A stretch of 64,000 nt of DNA from Kutzneria viridogrisea (GTDB lineage Bacteria > Actinomycetota > Actinomycetes > Mycobacteriales > Pseudonocardiaceae), in the NCBI GenBank assembly GCA_014138725.1, contig JACJID010000009.1, positions 310,001 through 374,000 of the forward strand, written 5' to 3'. The translations under genes and the position numbers were made by a program. Numbering within the stretch: position 1 is the stretch's first letter; each line of letters starts with the position of its first letter. Shown piece by piece: positions 41,357 through 49,970 of the stretch. A model generated the notes under the pieces. The model was not told where the DNA came from, did no database searches, and worked only from the letters and a program-made list of their open reading frames with translations.

Positions 41357-42523
41357 TCACCGTAGGGCCGAGAGTGCCTGCCACTGGCCCCAGTCCAGTG
41401 CCCAGTCGTAGATGTCCCCGTCGGCCGAGGACAGCGCGACCGAGGAGCCGGTGACCTCCACCGGGTCTCCGAAGATCGCGGTGCCGAAGTACTCCTGCGC
41501 GTTGGCCGTGGACAGGTTGATGCAGCCGTGGGTGACGTTGCTGTTGCCCTGGTTGCCGATGGTGTTCGGGTTGGCGTGGATGAACTCACCGTTGTTCGAG
41601 ATCCGCACGGCCCAGCGCTCGCGGGCATCGGTGTAGTAGGGCGGGTTGGACATGACCTTGTCCTCCCACTTCTCCGTGACCACGTGGATCCCGGACCTGG
41701 TGACGCGGTCCTGACTCGCGCCCGAGCCCATGCTGGCGTCGTAGCTGGCCACCTCGGCGCCGTCGCGGATCACGGTCATCCGGTGCGTGTTCACGTCGGC
41801 CTTGACGATCTGCGAGCGGCCGATGGTGAACGTCGAGGTGACGTCGTCCTTGCCGTAGCGGCCTTGGCCGTAGGGCACGCCGTACAGGTTGGCTGTGACG
41901 GTCACCTTGGTGTTGGGCGCCCAGTAGTTCTGCGGCCGCCAGTGCACGCGCGAGCCGGTGTCGTTGTCCGGCAGCCAACCCCAGGCCCCCGTCGTGGCGG
42001 GTTCGGACTTCACCGACAGGGCCTTCTCCGCCGCGACCCGGTCCTCCACGTGCCCGGCGAACTGGATGATGATCGGCGCGGCGATGCCGACGGTCCCGTT
42101 GTCGTCGATGTTGAGCATGCCGCGCACCAGGGTGCCCGGCGCGACAGTGCTGAAACTGCCGCGCAGCTCGGTGGCCTTGCCGTCGGCGTTGAGGGCCTTG
42201 CCCTCGTAGCTGTAGGTCTCGCCGAACTCCAGCCGACCGGTGCTCGTCCAGGTCTTGCCGTCGTCCGAGGGCCGCCCTTCGACCGGTGTCCCGGACTTGC
42301 CCACCAGCTTGACCTCGCCGACCTTGCCGTCGCTCGCGGTCAGCGTGAGCTTGGTGTTGACCGTGATGTCCTTGCTGCCGTCGGCGATGGCCGAGGTGAG
42401 CTTGGCGGGCGGGGCCGGTGGTTTGGTTGGCGTCTGCGGCGTACCAGCTCCGCCGGAGCACGCCGTGAGCAGCAACGCAGCGCCTGTCACCAGAGTGGCC
42501 GCCAAGCGTGTCCGCGCTCTCAC
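41357..42523 (-). CDS. L,D-transpeptidase lipoprotein (LprQ-like)
   Basis: 388 residues. Lipobox 'LLLTACSGG' anchors it outside the membrane. Two Ig-like domains (~40-240, with 'DITVNTKLTLTASDGKVGEVKL' split and 'GMLNIDDNGTVGIAAPIIIQF' split) precede the YkuD catalytic domain. The active site is 'ISNNGEFIHANP' (His) and 'NSNVTHGCINLSTANA' with catalytic Cys near 334. It forms 3-3 crosslinks in peptidoglycan, acting on D-Ala-depleted stem peptides. The GTG start at 42523 has GGGGAGGT seven bases upstream. It matches Rv0483 (lprQ), located next to murB and the SDR in the same order. Confidence 0.93.
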   Translation of the reverse strand: MRARTRLAATLVTGAALLLTACSGGAGTPQTPTKPPAPPAKLTSAIADGSKDITVNTKLTLTASDGKVGEVKLVGKSGTPVEGRPSDDGKTWTSTGRLEFGETYSYEGKALNADGKATELRGSFSTVAPGTLVRGMLNIDDNGTVGIAAPIIIQFAGHVEDRVAAEKALSVKSEPATTGAWGWLPDNDTGSRVHWRPQNYWAPNTKVTVTANLYGVPYGQGRYGKDDVTSTFTIGRSQIVKADVNTHRMTVIRDGAEVASYDASMGSGASQDRVTRSGIHVVTEKWEDKVMSNPPYYTDARERWAVRISNNGEFIHANPNTIGNQGNSNVTHGCINLSTANAQEYFGTAIFGDPVEVTGSSVALSSADGDIYDWALDWGQWQALSALR

Positions 42524-42655
42524 TTACTTACCTCCCCGAAATTGCTTCCGTTCTGGGGGACGTTCGGCCGGGTGAATCAGTCATCGTTTCCGCCTGTGAG
42601 CTTGCTCACCGGAGGTCGCTTCGCAACCCGAGTCGGGAGGAGGCAGGATCGGCGT

Positions 42656-43396
42656 GTGAGCACCGATCGCCCCACCGCCATCGTCACCGGAGCCAGCTCG
42701 GGCATCGGCGAGGCCACCGCCCGCCGACTGTCCGCCGAGGGGTTCCACGTCGTGCTCGGCGCCCGCCGCCTCGACCGGCTGGGGAAGATCGCCGCCGAGA
42801 TCGACGGCACGCCACTGGAACTGGATGTCACCGACACCGAGTCGGTCGCGGCGTTCTGCGAGCAGGTCCAGGACTGCCGGGTGCTGGTGAACAACGCGGG
42901 CGGCGCCGCGGGCCTGGAGACGGTCGCTGCCGCGGACGAGGACCACTGGCGCTGGATGTGGGAGACGAACGTGCTGGGCACGCTCCGCCTCACCAAGGCG
43001 CTGCTGCCGAAGCTGGTCGCGTCGGGGGACGGCCACGTGGTGACGGTCACCTCCATCGCGGCGCAGGAGATCTACGACGGCGGCGCCGGCTACACGGCGG
43101 CCAAGCACGCCCAGTCGGCGCTGCACCGCACCCTGCGCGGCGAGGAACTGGGCAAGCCGGTGCGCTTCACCGAGGTCCTGCCGGGCATGGTGGAGACCGA
43201 CTTCTCGCTGGTCCGCTTCGACGGTGACGCCGAGCGCGCGGCCAACGTCTACAAGGGACTGGTCCCGCTGGTCGCCGAGGATGTGGCGGACGTGATCGCG
43301 TTCGCGGTCACCAGGCCCGCGCACGTGAACCTGGACCAGATCGTCATGAAGCCGCGCGCCCAGGCGTCGGCGACCAGGGCTCACCGCGAGCCCTAG
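42656..43396 (+). CDS. Short-chain dehydrogenase/reductase
   Basis: 246 residues, classical SDR. Cofactor loop 'AIVTGASSGIGEATARRL', 'VLVNNAGGAAGLETV' (NNAG), catalytic Ser in 'VTVTSIAAQEIYDG' and Tyr-x3-Lys in 'GYTAAKHAQSALHRTL'. The C-terminal region 'EVLPGMVETDFSLVRF' is typical. The substrate is unknown; the nearest memory match is the YdfG-type serine/3-hydroxy-acid dehydrogenases (Rv0484c position). GTG start at 42656 with GGAGGAGG upstream. It is divergent from the L,D-transpeptidase, and its stop shares a CTAG with the convergent protease gene. Confidence 0.9.
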   Translation: MSTDRPTAIVTGASSGIGEATARRLSAEGFHVVLGARRLDRLGKIAAEIDGTPLELDVTDTESVAAFCEQVQDCRVLVNNAGGAAGLETVAAADEDHWRWMWETNVLGTLRLTKALLPKLVASGDGHVVTVTSIAAQEIYDGGAGYTAAKHAQSALHRTLRGEELGKPVRFTEVLPGMVETDFSLVRFDGDAERAANVYKGLVPLVAEDVADVIAFAVTRPAHVNLDQIVMKPRAQASATRAHREP

Positions 43397-44394
43397 GTGA
43401 TCAGCTCTACGTCGAGCTCGTCGAGAACCCGGTCGATCGGGTTGGCGAACGCGGCCGTGCCGGACAGGTTGCCCGCGAAGTAGAGGCCGACGACGCGGTT
43501 GTCCACGTCGACCAGGACGGCGCCGGAATCCCCGTAGTCGCCCATGACCCCGCCGCCGACGACCTCGACGCGCAGTTGGTTGCGCAGTACGCGGACGCCG
43601 AGCCCGTCCCGGTAGTCGATCTTCAGCGTGGCGTCGGTCGAGGTGATCAGGCCCATCGTCAGCCCTGTCGTACGGCCGCGCTTGCGCACCACGGCGCCAC
43701 GGGTCGCGACCGCGGTGCCGGTGATCGGGCCGATGTCCACGATGGACGCACGGTGCGGGTGGCTGGTCACCAGCAGCGCGGCGGCCCCGTCCACGGAGCC
43801 GGACAGCGCGGCGCGGCAGAGCGTGCCGATCGAGTCGTCCTGGCAACCACCGTCGGCCCGCGAGGGGTGCACCATCGAGTCGCCGACCGACCAGGCGTCG
43901 TCCACGCAGGCGGCGTGGAAGGTGGTCAGGCCCATGACCTGGCCATTGCCGGACCGGTCGGTGACCAGCGCGCCGAGCGTGCCCACGATCACGTACTCCC
44001 CGGTCCGCGGCGCGTCCGGCGGGCACAACAGGATCGATCGCGCCGGCCCCATGCTGATGCCGCCGAGCACCACCTCGTGCCGCTCCGCGCCCCGGGCGTC
44101 CGGGAACTCGGCGTCCTGGGCCAGCAGCGCACGGTGCAGCACGAACTCGTCGGCGACCACGTCCACGGCGACGCCCTCGACCTCGGCGGGGAGCACCTCG
44201 CCGGGTGCGATGCGGGCGAGCGGCAGCTTCTCCCTGACGTAGGCGGTGATCCCCAGTTGGCCGGTGCGCTCACCGGCAGTGATCTTCTCGGCGATGTCCA
44301 CGCCGACAACTCCCCGCAGCGCGAGCAGGTCGTCCTCGACCCGCCGCTTGACCGGTCTGATGCCCGACCGGACCAACTCGTCCGCGCTGGTCAT
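43393..44394 (-). CDS. Trypsin-fold serine protease-like protein
   Basis: 333 residues without a signal peptide or membrane helix. The C-terminal ~200 residues carry chymotrypsin-fold motifs: 'MGLTTFHAACVDDAW' where the catalytic His would be, and 'GVMGDYGDSGAVLVDVDNRVVGLYFAG' (split) with the GDSG serine loop. The N-terminal ~110 residues, 'LLALRGVVGVDIAEKITAGERTGQLGITAYVREKLP' (split), form a separate domain often seen in cytoplasmic bacterial trypsin-like proteins. ATG at 44394 follows GAGGAGG. Whether it is an active protease is not certain, as the Asp of the triad was not assigned. It is convergent with the SDR, sharing CTAG. Confidence 0.75.
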   Translation of the reverse strand: MTSADELVRSGIRPVKRRVEDDLLALRGVVGVDIAEKITAGERTGQLGITAYVREKLPLARIAPGEVLPAEVEGVAVDVVADEFVLHRALLAQDAEFPDARGAERHEVVLGGISMGPARSILLCPPDAPRTGEYVIVGTLGALVTDRSGNGQVMGLTTFHAACVDDAWSVGDSMVHPSRADGGCQDDSIGTLCRAALSGSVDGAAALLVTSHPHRASIVDIGPITGTAVATRGAVVRKRGRTTGLTMGLITSTDATLKIDYRDGLGVRVLRNQLRVEVVGGGVMGDYGDSGAVLVDVDNRVVGLYFAGNLSGTAAFANPIDRVLDELDVELIT

Positions 44395-44467
44395 GGCGAC
44401 CTCCTCGACGCGCGAATCCCCCATCTACCATGTAACACGCGTGGTGAGTAGGACGTCACTCGGCGTC

Positions 44468-44495
44468 ACCCGTTCAGCCGCTGGGCCGAACGGGT
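44468..44495 (-). terminator. Hairpin after murB
   Basis: ACCCGTTC and GAACGGGT form a perfect 8-bp stem around a 12-nt loop that can pair further (GGCC/AGC). It lies about 50 bases after the murB stop on the leftward strand, with no T-tract. Confidence 0.5.
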
Positions 44496-44546
44496 CCTCC
44501 CGAACCGGTTGCCCGGAACGGAGCAGTGCGCGCTGCTGCGATCAGC

Positions 44547-45638
44547 TCACAGGGCGCAACCGACCAGCACGGGCTCGGCTGCCAGGCGCACGCCGAAGGC
44601 TGCGAACACCCCGTCGCGGACCTGCCCGGCCAGTGCGAGCAGGTCGGCGGTCGACGCCTGGCCGCGGTTGGTCAGCGCCAGGGTGTGCTTGGTGGACAGC
44701 GACACCCTGTCACCGGCCGCGCTGAAGCCCTTGCCGAACCCCGCGCGCTCGATCAGCCAGGCCGCCGACAGCTTCGTGCTGCCGGTGTCGGCCGGGTAGC
44801 GCGGAACGGCGGTGTCCGCGCCGACGCGCTCGCCGATGCGGCGCAGCACCTCGGGCAGCTCCTCGTCGGCAACAATCGGGTTGGTGAAGAAGGAGCCCGC
44901 GCTCCACGTGTCGTTGTCCGCGGGGTCCAGCACCATGCCCTTGCCCCGGCGCAGCTCGAGCACCGCCTCGCGGGCGGCGCCGACCGGGACCCGCTCGCCG
45001 ATCTGCACGCCCAGCACCCTGGCCAGCTCGGCGTAGCGGATCGGCGCCGACTCACCCCCGTCGCGCAGGGCGAAGCGGGCGCGCAGCACGACCGCGGAGT
45101 CGGTGCCCTTGAGCACACTGTTGCGGTAGGTCAGACCGAGCTGTTCGGCGCGGACCTGGTGCACCCGGCCGCTGCGGCGGTCCAGCAGGTCGACGGAGGT
45201 CAGCATGTCGGCGATCTCCACCCCGTACGCGCCGACGTTCTGCACGGGGGTCGCACCGACCAGGCCGGGGATGCCGGACAGGCACTCCAGGCCGCCAAGG
45301 CCCTGCTCGACGGCGTTGGCCACGGTGGCGTCCCAGTCCTCACCGGCCTCGACCGTGAGCTGCACGAGACCGTCGCCGACCCGGTCCACCCCGCGCCCGG
45401 TGTTGGCGACCTGTACCACCAGCCCGTCGAAGCCCTCGTCACCGATGACCAGGTTCGAGCCGCCGCCCAGCACCAGCAGCGGATCGCCATCGGCGTCGGC
45501 GGCACGCACCGCGTCCACCACCTCGGCGGAGCTGGTGGCACGGAGGAAACGGGCGGCAGGGCCGCCCAGACGCAGGGTGGTGTACCCGGACAGCGGTACG
45601 GACCTGCGCAGTTCGGCACTGGACAGCGGGGTGGTCAC
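44547..45638 (-). CDS. murB: UDP-N-acetylenolpyruvylglucosamine reductase
   Basis: 363 residues, type I MurB. It reduces UDP-GlcNAc-enolpyruvate to UDP-MurNAc using an FAD and NADPH in the cytosol. 'YTTLRLGGPAARF', the FAD loop 'LLVLGGGSNLVIGDEGFDGLV' (split), 'SGIPGLVGATPVQNVGAYGVEI' (split), 'YRNSVLK', 'SAGSFFTNPIV' with the proton-donor Ser, and 'GFGKGFSAAGDRVSLSTKHTLAL' (split) are present. The start is taken as GTG at 45638, only 25 bases from the divergent DUF2505 gene, with no visible RBS; a leaderless mRNA is possible. In-frame starts further upstream would overlap that gene. Confidence 0.94.
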   Translation of the reverse strand: MTTPLSSAELRRSVPLSGYTTLRLGGPAARFLRATSSAEVVDAVRAADADGDPLLVLGGGSNLVIGDEGFDGLVVQVANTGRGVDRVGDGLVQLTVEAGEDWDATVANAVEQGLGGLECLSGIPGLVGATPVQNVGAYGVEIADMLTSVDLLDRRSGRVHQVRAEQLGLTYRNSVLKGTDSAVVLRARFALRDGGESAPIRYAELARVLGVQIGERVPVGAAREAVLELRRGKGMVLDPADNDTWSAGSFFTNPIVADEELPEVLRRIGERVGADTAVPRYPADTGSTKLSAAWLIERAGFGKGFSAAGDRVSLSTKHTLALTNRGQASTADLLALAGQVRDGVFAAFGVRLAAEPVLVGCAL

Positions 45639-45663
45639 AGACGTCAACGGTAGCCTCCGCGAC

Positions 45664-46173
45664 ATGGCACGCCGCATTGAGCACCGGGCGACCACCCGGT
45701 GGACCGCCGCCCAGGTGCACGCAGCACTGGTCGACCCGACCTACCTCCAGGACCGGTTGACGGTGCTCGGGGGCAAGGGCGCCACGCTGCTGGAACACAG
45801 CTCCGACAACGGGAACTCGCGGTTCCGGCTGCGGCACGGGATCGCGTCGGCGGACCTGCCGCCCGCGGTGCGCAGCTTCCTCAAGGGCGATCTTGTGATT
45901 GAGCGCACGGAGACCTGGCAGCCCGCGACGAACGGCGGCTACCAGGGCACGGTCCAGGCGGGCATCCCCGGTGTGCCTGGTCACATCAAGGGGCAGATGC
46001 TGCTGGTGGACGGGGCCGACGGCGGCAGCGTGCTGGGCATGCGCGGCGAGGTCGTGGTGAACATCCCGCTGTTCGGCGGCAAGATCGAGGAGACCATCGC
46101 GGCCCAGGTGGTCAAGCTGCTCCAGAAGGAGTCCGAGCACACCGCGGGCTGGCTGGCCGAGCACAGCTCCTGA
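45664..46173 (+). CDS. DUF2505 protein (SRPBCC-like; Rv0481c-like)
   Basis: 169 residues. A START/SRPBCC-like lipid-binding fold annotated in Actinobacteria as DUF2505: 'RRIEHRATTRWTAAQVHAALVDPTYLQDRL' (split), 'FRLRHGIASADLPPAVRSFL', 'GTVQAGIPGVPGHIKGQMLLV', 'PLFGGKIEETIAAQVVKLLQKE'. The function is unknown. It is divergent from murB with only 25 bases between the assumed starts, as also next to murB in mycobacteria. No RBS is visible, so leaderless initiation is possible. Confidence 0.82.
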   Translation: MARRIEHRATTRWTAAQVHAALVDPTYLQDRLTVLGGKGATLLEHSSDNGNSRFRLRHGIASADLPPAVRSFLKGDLVIERTETWQPATNGGYQGTVQAGIPGVPGHIKGQMLLVDGADGGSVLGMRGEVVVNIPLFGGKIEETIAAQVVKLLQKESEHTAGWLAEHSS

Positions 46174-46182
46174 CCTCGTACG

Positions 46183-47010
46183 ATGGCGACGAAGAAGCCC
46201 CGGCTGGCTGCCGGGCGGGCCCGCGCGCTCGGCCTGCCGACCCGGGGCACCACGAATCCCAATCGGCTGCGCAGGGTGGACCGGTGGGTGGTCGGCACCC
46301 AGGCCACCGCCGAGGCGTTGCGGTCGGCGGCCGATCCGCTGGTGGTCGACCTCGGCTACGGGGCGACGCCGGTGACCACGGTCGAGATGGCCGGCAGGCT
46401 GCGAGCGGTGCGCCCGGACATCCGCACGGTCGGTCTCGAACTGGACGCCGAGCGGGTGGCCGCGGCCGAGCACGCCAACGACCCGCCGCGCCTGCTGTTC
46501 CGGCGTGGCGGGTTCGAGCTGGCCGGGCTGCGGCCGACGCTGGTGCGTGCGTTCAACGTGCTCCGGCAGTACACGGAGGAGCAGTCCACCGAGGCGTGGG
46601 ACAGGCTGCGCGGGCGGTTGGCCCCAGGCGGCCTGCTGGTCGAGGGGACCTGTGACGAGATCGGCCGACGGTGCAGCTGGGTGTTGCTGGACGCCGACGG
46701 CCCGCGCACCTTCACGCTGGCGTGCAAGCCCGCCGACCTGGAGAACCCCACCGACCTCGCGGAACGGCTGCCGAAGGCACTGATCCACCGCAACGTGCCC
46801 GGTGAGCGGGTGCACGGGTTGTTGTCCGAACTGGACGACTGCTGGGCCACCGCGGCACCGTTCGTGCCGTTCGGGCCGCGGGCGCGCTGGGTCGAATCGG
46901 TCCGGCTGCTGGCCGCGCGGGGCTGGCCGGTGCTGGACGACCGGCGCCGGTGGCGGCTGGGCGAACTGACCGTTCCCTGGACGGCTGTCGCACCCGGCCC
47001 CATCGACTAG
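46183..47010 (+). CDS. Class I SAM-dependent methyltransferase-like protein
   Basis: 275 residues. The SAM-binding motif I is 'PLVVDLGYGATPVTTVEMAGRL', with the acidic residue of motif II in 'TVGLELDAERVAAAEH'; 'FNVLRQYTEEQSTEAWDRL' and 'RLAPGGLLVEGTCDEIGRRCSWVLL' (split) follow. The N-terminal ~45 residues are basic ('TKKPRLAAGRARALGLPTRG'). The substrate is unknown; the basic segment hints at nucleic acid or ribosome contact. ATG at 46183 is nine bases after the upstream stop, so it forms an operon with the DUF2505 gene and the downstream genes. Confidence 0.8.
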   Translation: MATKKPRLAAGRARALGLPTRGTTNPNRLRRVDRWVVGTQATAEALRSAADPLVVDLGYGATPVTTVEMAGRLRAVRPDIRTVGLELDAERVAAAEHANDPPRLLFRRGGFELAGLRPTLVRAFNVLRQYTEEQSTEAWDRLRGRLAPGGLLVEGTCDEIGRRCSWVLLDADGPRTFTLACKPADLENPTDLAERLPKALIHRNVPGERVHGLLSELDDCWATAAPFVPFGPRARWVESVRLLAARGWPVLDDRRRWRLGELTVPWTAVAPGPID

Positions 47011-47020
47011 CGTCAGGGCT

Positions 47021-47767
47021 GTGGATCACTTGCAACTGGTCGCGAAGCTGACCGAGCAGGCCGAAGCGATGCGGGCCGCGGTGCGGCAGACCGGTCCGGA
47101 CGCGCCGGTGCCGACCTGCCCGGAGTGGACCGTCCGGGACCTCGTCGAGCACACGGCCAAGGTGCACGGCTGGGCGCTGACCGCGGTCACCAGCGGGGAC
47201 ACCTCGCAGCGGCCCCCCTTCCCCGACAGCGTGCCCTCGGACTGGTCCGAGCTGTTGACGCACTGGCAGGGCGTGACCGAGCAGCTCGCCGGGGAGCTGA
47301 CCAAGGCCGATCCGGACACGCCGACCTGGGCGTTCAACGGGGTCAACGGGAAGGTCGGCTTCTGGTCCCGTCGACAGGCCCACGAGACGGCGATCCACCG
47401 CCTTGACGCCGAGGCCGCGCTGGCCCAGGGCACCGCGCTGCCTCCGCTGGTGTTCGACCCGGAGATGGCCGCTGACGGGGTGGACGAGTACCTGTCGGTG
47501 CTGGCGCCCATCCTCAGCCAGCGCAAGCCGGGCGGGGTCCAGATCGACGGGCGCGTGCTCTACCACGCCGCCGACGCGGGCCGGACCTGGCAGGTGACGC
47601 TGACCGCGGGCAGCCCGGCCGTTGTCGGGCCGGCCCCGGGTTCGGGCACCGACGTGGACGTGACCGTGGCGGGCACCGCGGACGCGCTGTACCGCGCGGT
47701 GTGGGGACGGCCCAGCAACGCGATCATCACCGGCGAGGCAGAACTGCTCAAAGCGCTCGCCCCGTGA
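47021..47767 (+). CDS. Mycothiol-dependent maleylpyruvate-isomerase-fold protein
   Basis: 248 residues. The N-terminal ~150 residues match the MDMPI/DinB-like four-helix bundle: 'LTEQAEAMRAAVRQTG', 'PTCPEWTVRDLVEHTAKVHGW' (metal-binding His), 'FWSRRQAHETAIHRLDAEAAL' (two His). This is followed by an SCP2-like C-terminal domain ('TWQVTLTAGSPAVVG', 'DVDVTVAGTADALYRAVWGRP'). Members use mycothiol as thiol cofactor for isomerisation or detoxification, consistent with mshA in this window. GTG start at 47021. The exact reaction is unknown. Confidence 0.85.
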   Translation: MDHLQLVAKLTEQAEAMRAAVRQTGPDAPVPTCPEWTVRDLVEHTAKVHGWALTAVTSGDTSQRPPFPDSVPSDWSELLTHWQGVTEQLAGELTKADPDTPTWAFNGVNGKVGFWSRRQAHETAIHRLDAEAALAQGTALPPLVFDPEMAADGVDEYLSVLAPILSQRKPGGVQIDGRVLYHAADAGRTWQVTLTAGSPAVVGPAPGSGTDVDVTVAGTADALYRAVWGRPSNAIITGEAELLKALAP

Positions 47768-47796
47768 CCCCCTCCCGTCTGGGAGAATGACCGGCT

Positions 47797-48672
47797 GTGC
47801 CACTGCCTGAACGCCGATACGTGATCACCCTGGGCTGCCCTGACCGGACCGGGATCGTCGCCGGGATATCCGGCTTCCTCGCCGAGGCCGGCGGCTGGAT
47901 CGTCGGGGCCGCCTACCACACAGATCCGGTCACGAACTGGTTCTTCACCAGGCAGGAGGTGCGGGCCGACTCGCTGCCGTTCGGCCCCGCGGAGCTGCGT
48001 GCGCGCTTCACCGACGTGGTCCGCAAGTTCGGTCCCAGGGTGGACTGGCAGATCACCGACACCGCGGAGCGGCGCCGGGTCGTGCTGCTGGTGTCCAAGG
48101 AGGGGCACTGCCTGTACGACCTGCTGGGCAGGGTGGCCTCGGGCGAGCTCGACGTCGAGGTCACCAGCGTGATCGGCAACCACAAGGACCTGGCCAAGAT
48201 CACTGAGGCGCACGGCATCCCGTTCCACCACGTGCCCTTCCCCGCTGGTGACGGCGAGGGCAAGGCGGCGGCCTTCGCCCAGCTGCGGCAGCTCGTCGAC
48301 GGGCACCACCCGCACGCCATCGTGCTGGCCCGGTTCATGCAGGTGCTGCCGCACGAGCTGTGCGCGGCATGGGCGGGCAAGGCGCTGAACATCCACCACA
48401 GCTTCCTGCCCTCGTTCGTCGGCGCCCGGCCGTACCACCAGGCGCACACGCGCGGGGTCAAGCTGATCGGCGCGACCTGCCACTACGTGACCGCCGAACT
48501 GGACGCGGGGCCGATCGTCGAGCAGGACGTGATCCGGGTGGACCACGGGGACTCGGTCGCCGACATGGTCCGCAAGGGCAGGGACATCGAGAAGGTCGTG
48601 CTGGCCCGCGGGCTGCGCTGGCACCTGGAGGACCGGGTGCTCGTGCACGGCAACCGCACGGTCGTGTTCTAG
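47797..48672 (+). CDS. purU: Formyltetrahydrofolate deformylase
   Basis: 291 residues. An N-terminal ACT domain ('YVITLGCPDRTGIVAGISGFLAEAG', split) is followed by a formyltransferase-like catalytic domain: 'RVVLLVSKEGHCLYDLLGRV', 'VIGNHKDLAKITEAHGIPFHHVP' (split), 'IVLARFMQVLPHELC', 'ALNIHHSFLPSFVGARPYHQA' (split; Asn and His of the active site) and 'ATCHYVTAELDAGPIVEQD' with the catalytic Asp. It hydrolyses 10-formyl-THF to formate and THF, balancing one-carbon pools. GTG start at 47797. It ends convergently with the YbaK-like gene, sharing the CTAG stop bases. Confidence 0.95.
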   Translation: MPLPERRYVITLGCPDRTGIVAGISGFLAEAGGWIVGAAYHTDPVTNWFFTRQEVRADSLPFGPAELRARFTDVVRKFGPRVDWQITDTAERRRVVLLVSKEGHCLYDLLGRVASGELDVEVTSVIGNHKDLAKITEAHGIPFHHVPFPAGDGEGKAAAFAQLRQLVDGHHPHAIVLARFMQVLPHELCAAWAGKALNIHHSFLPSFVGARPYHQAHTRGVKLIGATCHYVTAELDAGPIVEQDVIRVDHGDSVADMVRKGRDIEKVVLARGLRWHLEDRVLVHGNRTVVF

Positions 48673-49223
48673 CCGCCCAGGCCCTCGATCACCTCGGCAC
48701 CGGCCAGCTTGGCGAGCAGGTCGCCGGGCACCAGGAGCTTGCCGCCGCGGATTCCGCTGCCGATCACCAGCTCGGGCGCCGCCGCGACGCGCGAGTCGAG
48801 CAGGAGCGGCCAGTCCGCGGGCAGGCCGATCGGGGTGATGCCGCCGTACTCCATGCCGGTCAGCCCGACCGCGTCCGTCATCGGCGCGAAGGAGGCCTTG
48901 CGCACGTCGAGCCTGCGCTTGACCAGGCCGTTCACGTCGGCGCGCGTGGTCGCCAGCACCAGGCACGCGGCGTAGCGCACCTCACCGGCGCGCTTGCCCG
49001 CGACCACCACGCAGTTGGCCGAGGCCTCGATCGGTGAGCCGTAGTGCTCGCAGAACGCCGCCGTGTCGGCCAGCTCCGGGTCGATCCGCACCGCACCGAT
49101 CCGGTCCGCCTCGGCCGGGTCCAGTCGGCGCACGGCCTCGGCGACCGGCGCGGCGAGCAGGTCCATGCGCTCGGTCACCGGCCCGACGTCCAGGCTGCCC
49201 GCGATCGTCCACACCGTCGTCAT
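48669..49223 (-). CDS. YbaK/EbsC-type aminoacyl-tRNA deacylase
   Basis: 184 residues. The YbaK fold is seen in 'SANCVVVAGKRAGEVRYAACLVLATTRADVNGLVKRRLDVRKASFAP' (split), with the conserved Lys of 'VVAGKR', and 'GMEYGGITPIGLP' (GGxxP loop). Such enzymes hydrolyse mischarged aminoacyl-tRNAs, e.g. Cys-tRNA(Pro) or Ala-tRNA(Pro), in trans. The N-terminal ~50 residues are an extra helical segment found in actinobacterial members. ATG at 49223. It is convergent with purU with a 4-nt overlap and no terminator. Confidence 0.85.
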   Translation of the reverse strand: MTTVWTIAGSLDVGPVTERMDLLAAPVAEAVRRLDPAEADRIGAVRIDPELADTAAFCEHYGSPIEASANCVVVAGKRAGEVRYAACLVLATTRADVNGLVKRRLDVRKASFAPMTDAVGLTGMEYGGITPIGLPADWPLLLDSRVAAAPELVIGSGIRGGKLLVPGDLLAKLAGAEVIEGLGG

Positions 49224-49232
49224 GACCCCACA

Positions 49233-49970
49233 CTAACCAGCCAGGAAGTCCACCAGCAGTGAGCGGATCTCCTTGCGGTGCGTGATCAGCGGCGCGGCGG
49301 AGTCGAACAGCTCCAGGTGCGCTGCGGGGAAGGCCCTGGCCACGTCCTTGGCGACCTGCTCGGGGTGCAGCGGATCGCCCACAGCTCCGATGACCAGCAC
49401 GGGTGCGGCCACGGAGCTGAGCTGCGTCGCATCAGCAACGGGGACTTGTTCGGGGATGGCGCGCAACGCCGAGCTGAGCCGCAGCAGTGCAGCAGTGCGT
49501 CGGTCGACGTGATCGCCCACGTCCATGCCCGTAGGGACCTCGGCGGCGACCAGTTCGCGCAGTTCTCGCACGTCACCGGCTTGAGCTGCGTCAGCGAGCC
49601 GCTCGTAGGACCACATCGCGGCAGGCGCGCGAGGCCGGTCGAGCGCGGCGGGCAGCAGCAATACGAGTCGATCGAATCGGTGGGGATGCGCGGCGGCGAT
49701 GGAGGTCAGCGCTCCCGCGCCGAGCGAGGTGCCGATTGCTCTGCTCGCGCCGATCTCGTCGGCGACGCCGAGCAGATCGGCGGCGATCCTGGAGTAGCTC
49801 CAGTAGTCATCAGGAGCGTCCGGGGCGTCACCGTGCGAGGGCAGCGTGGCCACGACCCGGGTGCCCGACAGCCCTGAGGCCGGGATGCGGGCCTCGCCCT
49901 CGGTGGCGCCCAGGCCCGGTGCAATCAGGGTGACCGGCGAGCCGCGGCCGTGCGACCGCCAGCGGATCAC
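49233..49970 (-). CDS. Alpha/beta hydrolase
   Basis: 245 residues. 'VTLIAPGLGATEGEARIP' supplies the oxyanion region. The nucleophile elbow is 'AIGTSLGAGALTSIA' (GTSLG), the acid is in 'VLVIGAVGDPLHPEQVA', and a His in 'DSAAPLITHRKEI' may be the base. The class is clear but the substrate is unknown. GTG at 49970 overlaps the upstream stop as GTGA; a GTG one codon earlier is possible. It is the last gene of a leftward unit that starts with the XRE regulator at 51.4 kb. Confidence 0.78.
   Translation of the reverse strand: MIRWRSHGRGSPVTLIAPGLGATEGEARIPASGLSGTRVVATLPSHGDAPDAPDDYWSYSRIAADLLGVADEIGASRAIGTSLGAGALTSIAAAHPHRFDRLVLLLPAALDRPRAPAAMWSYERLADAAQAGDVRELRELVAAEVPTGMDVGDHVDRRTAALLRLSSALRAIPEQVPVADATQLSSVAAPVLVIGAVGDPLHPEQVAKDVARAFPAAHLELFDSAAPLITHRKEIRSLLVDFLAG

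Noticed and set aside
49471-49508. Two units resembling the 19-bp repeat inside the 49-50 kb hydrolase gene
   Set aside because: Only two adjacent units, and another similar segment 52 bp away is out of phase; conserved hydrolase sequence explains it.
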